The notes under the pieces are model-generated. The model had not been told where the DNA came from, searched no databases, and saw nothing but the letters and a program-made list of their open reading frames with translations. Below are positions 6,069 to 6,406 of a stretch of DNA of 6,406 nt, piece by piece. Positions within the stretch are counted from its first letter, which is position 1; each line of letters begins with the position of its first letter. The translations under genes and the position numbers were made by a program. Source of the stretch: an uncultured Chthoniobacterales bacterium. Its GTDB lineage: Bacteria; Verrucomicrobiota; Verrucomicrobiia; Chthoniobacterales; UBA10450. The DNA lies in the NCBI GenBank assembly GCA_955652155.1, contig CATPAT010000299.1:1-6406 (forward strand), in the 5' to 3' direction.

Positions 6069-6406
6069 TCAGGCGAACACTCGCAACCAGATGTTGAGAG
6101 CGCCGATCAGCCCGACTCCAAGGGGAAAGCTTTTCAGGACTAAGCCTTTACCATGTTTCAACATTTCCCCGAGAACGGCGTGTGCGGCGAGATACAAAAA
6201 TCCGCCGCCGACGTGCGCCATGAACAAAGCCAGCCAAAACGAGGAAGTGTTCGCAAAAAAGAAAAAACCGATCATTCCCCCGAGTAGCGTTGTCGCCTCA
6301 ACCGCCGCCACCCAACCGAGTGCGCGCGCTCTTGGCCATCCCGCGCCGATTAAGAGGCTGCCCAACGCGAGGCCTTCCGGAATTTTGTGGATGCAAAGAG
6401 CAGAGA
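6069..6406 (-). CDS. ZIP-family divalent metal transporter, N-terminus beyond the window
   Basis: Inner-membrane permease of the ZIP family, which brings zinc and other divalent metals into the cytoplasm. Only the last 112 residues are visible. The frame is open to the window edge, so the TTG at 6365 is an internal Leu codon and not a start. The visible part opens with CIHKIPEGLALGSLL, the ZIP metal-site motif HxxPEG of a central transmembrane helix (it resembles helix V of E. coli ZupT by the sequence after it), where His and Glu are metal ligands. Three more hydrophobic helices follow: VAAVEATTLLGGMIGFFFF, FWLALFMAHVGGGFLYLAAHAVLGE and SFPLGVGLIGALNIWLRVF, ending in the short tail usual for the family. 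The N-terminal helices and the His-rich loop, which might hint at substrate preference, are outside. Zinc is the default guess; iron, manganese or cobalt are possible. Confidence 0.9.
   Translation of the reverse strand, partial: SALCIHKIPEGLALGSLLIGAGWPRARALGWVAAVEATTLLGGMIGFFFFANTSSFWLALFMAHVGGGFLYLAAHAVLGEMLKHGKGLVLKSFPLGVGLIGALNIWLRVFA

Noticed and set aside
6363..6365. TTG as start of the ZIP gene
   Set aside because: The same frame continues upstream to the window edge with the ZIP signature HKIPEGLALG, so this Leu codon is internal.

Overview
The window holds eight protein genes, two of them cut by the window edges, and no RNA gene, CRISPR array or insertion sequence that I can recognise. 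The organism looks like a GC-moderate Gram-negative of the Planctomycetes-Verrucomicrobia group, most likely a soil verrucomicrobium of Chthoniobacterales type. This is an inference from three things: the style of the lysyl-tRNA synthetase, the Ala/Pro-rich membrane-anchored TPR protein, and the scarcity of Shine-Dalgarno sequences. No marker gene here settles it.

Positions 1-3712 hold five genes on the minus strand, packed like one operon (read from right to left). They are a tandem ACT-domain protein (3712-3242), a membrane-anchored TPR protein with an unrecognised C-terminal domain (3195-2074), a degenerate receiver fused to a DUF4388/PATAN domain (2074-1391), a secreted beta-rich protein (1344-472), and a zinc-dependent N-acetylmuramoyl-L-alanine amidase (468 to beyond position 1). 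Spacings are 46, -1 (TAATG overlap), 46 and 3 bases. Three of the five products carry a signal peptide or membrane anchor and the last is a peptidoglycan hydrolase. An envelope or cell-wall role for the group, with the ACT and pseudo-receiver proteins as cytoplasmic sensors or adaptors, is plausible but unproven.

Positions 3713-3929 separate this operon from the divergent lysS. The gap contains a compact 55-base element (3726-3780) that folds on paper into a perfect three-way junction, a possible minus-strand promoter, and a short tandem repeat of CGTTACA. If the promoter is right, the three-way junction lies in the 5' leader of the ACT operon, ending 13 bases before its start codon.

Positions 3930-5387 encode a class II lysyl-tRNA synthetase with all three class II motifs but some changed active-site positions. 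It converges, with only 25 bases between stops, on a minus-strand gene for a small secreted low-complexity protein (6018-5413). The 50 bases after that contain nothing I recognise. The window ends inside a ZIP-family metal transporter gene (6406-6069, minus strand), of which only the C-terminal half is present.

The window is largely ordinary chromosomal housekeeping DNA. The parts most worth a second look are the five-gene operon with its pseudo-receiver and orphan domains, and the structured element in front of it.
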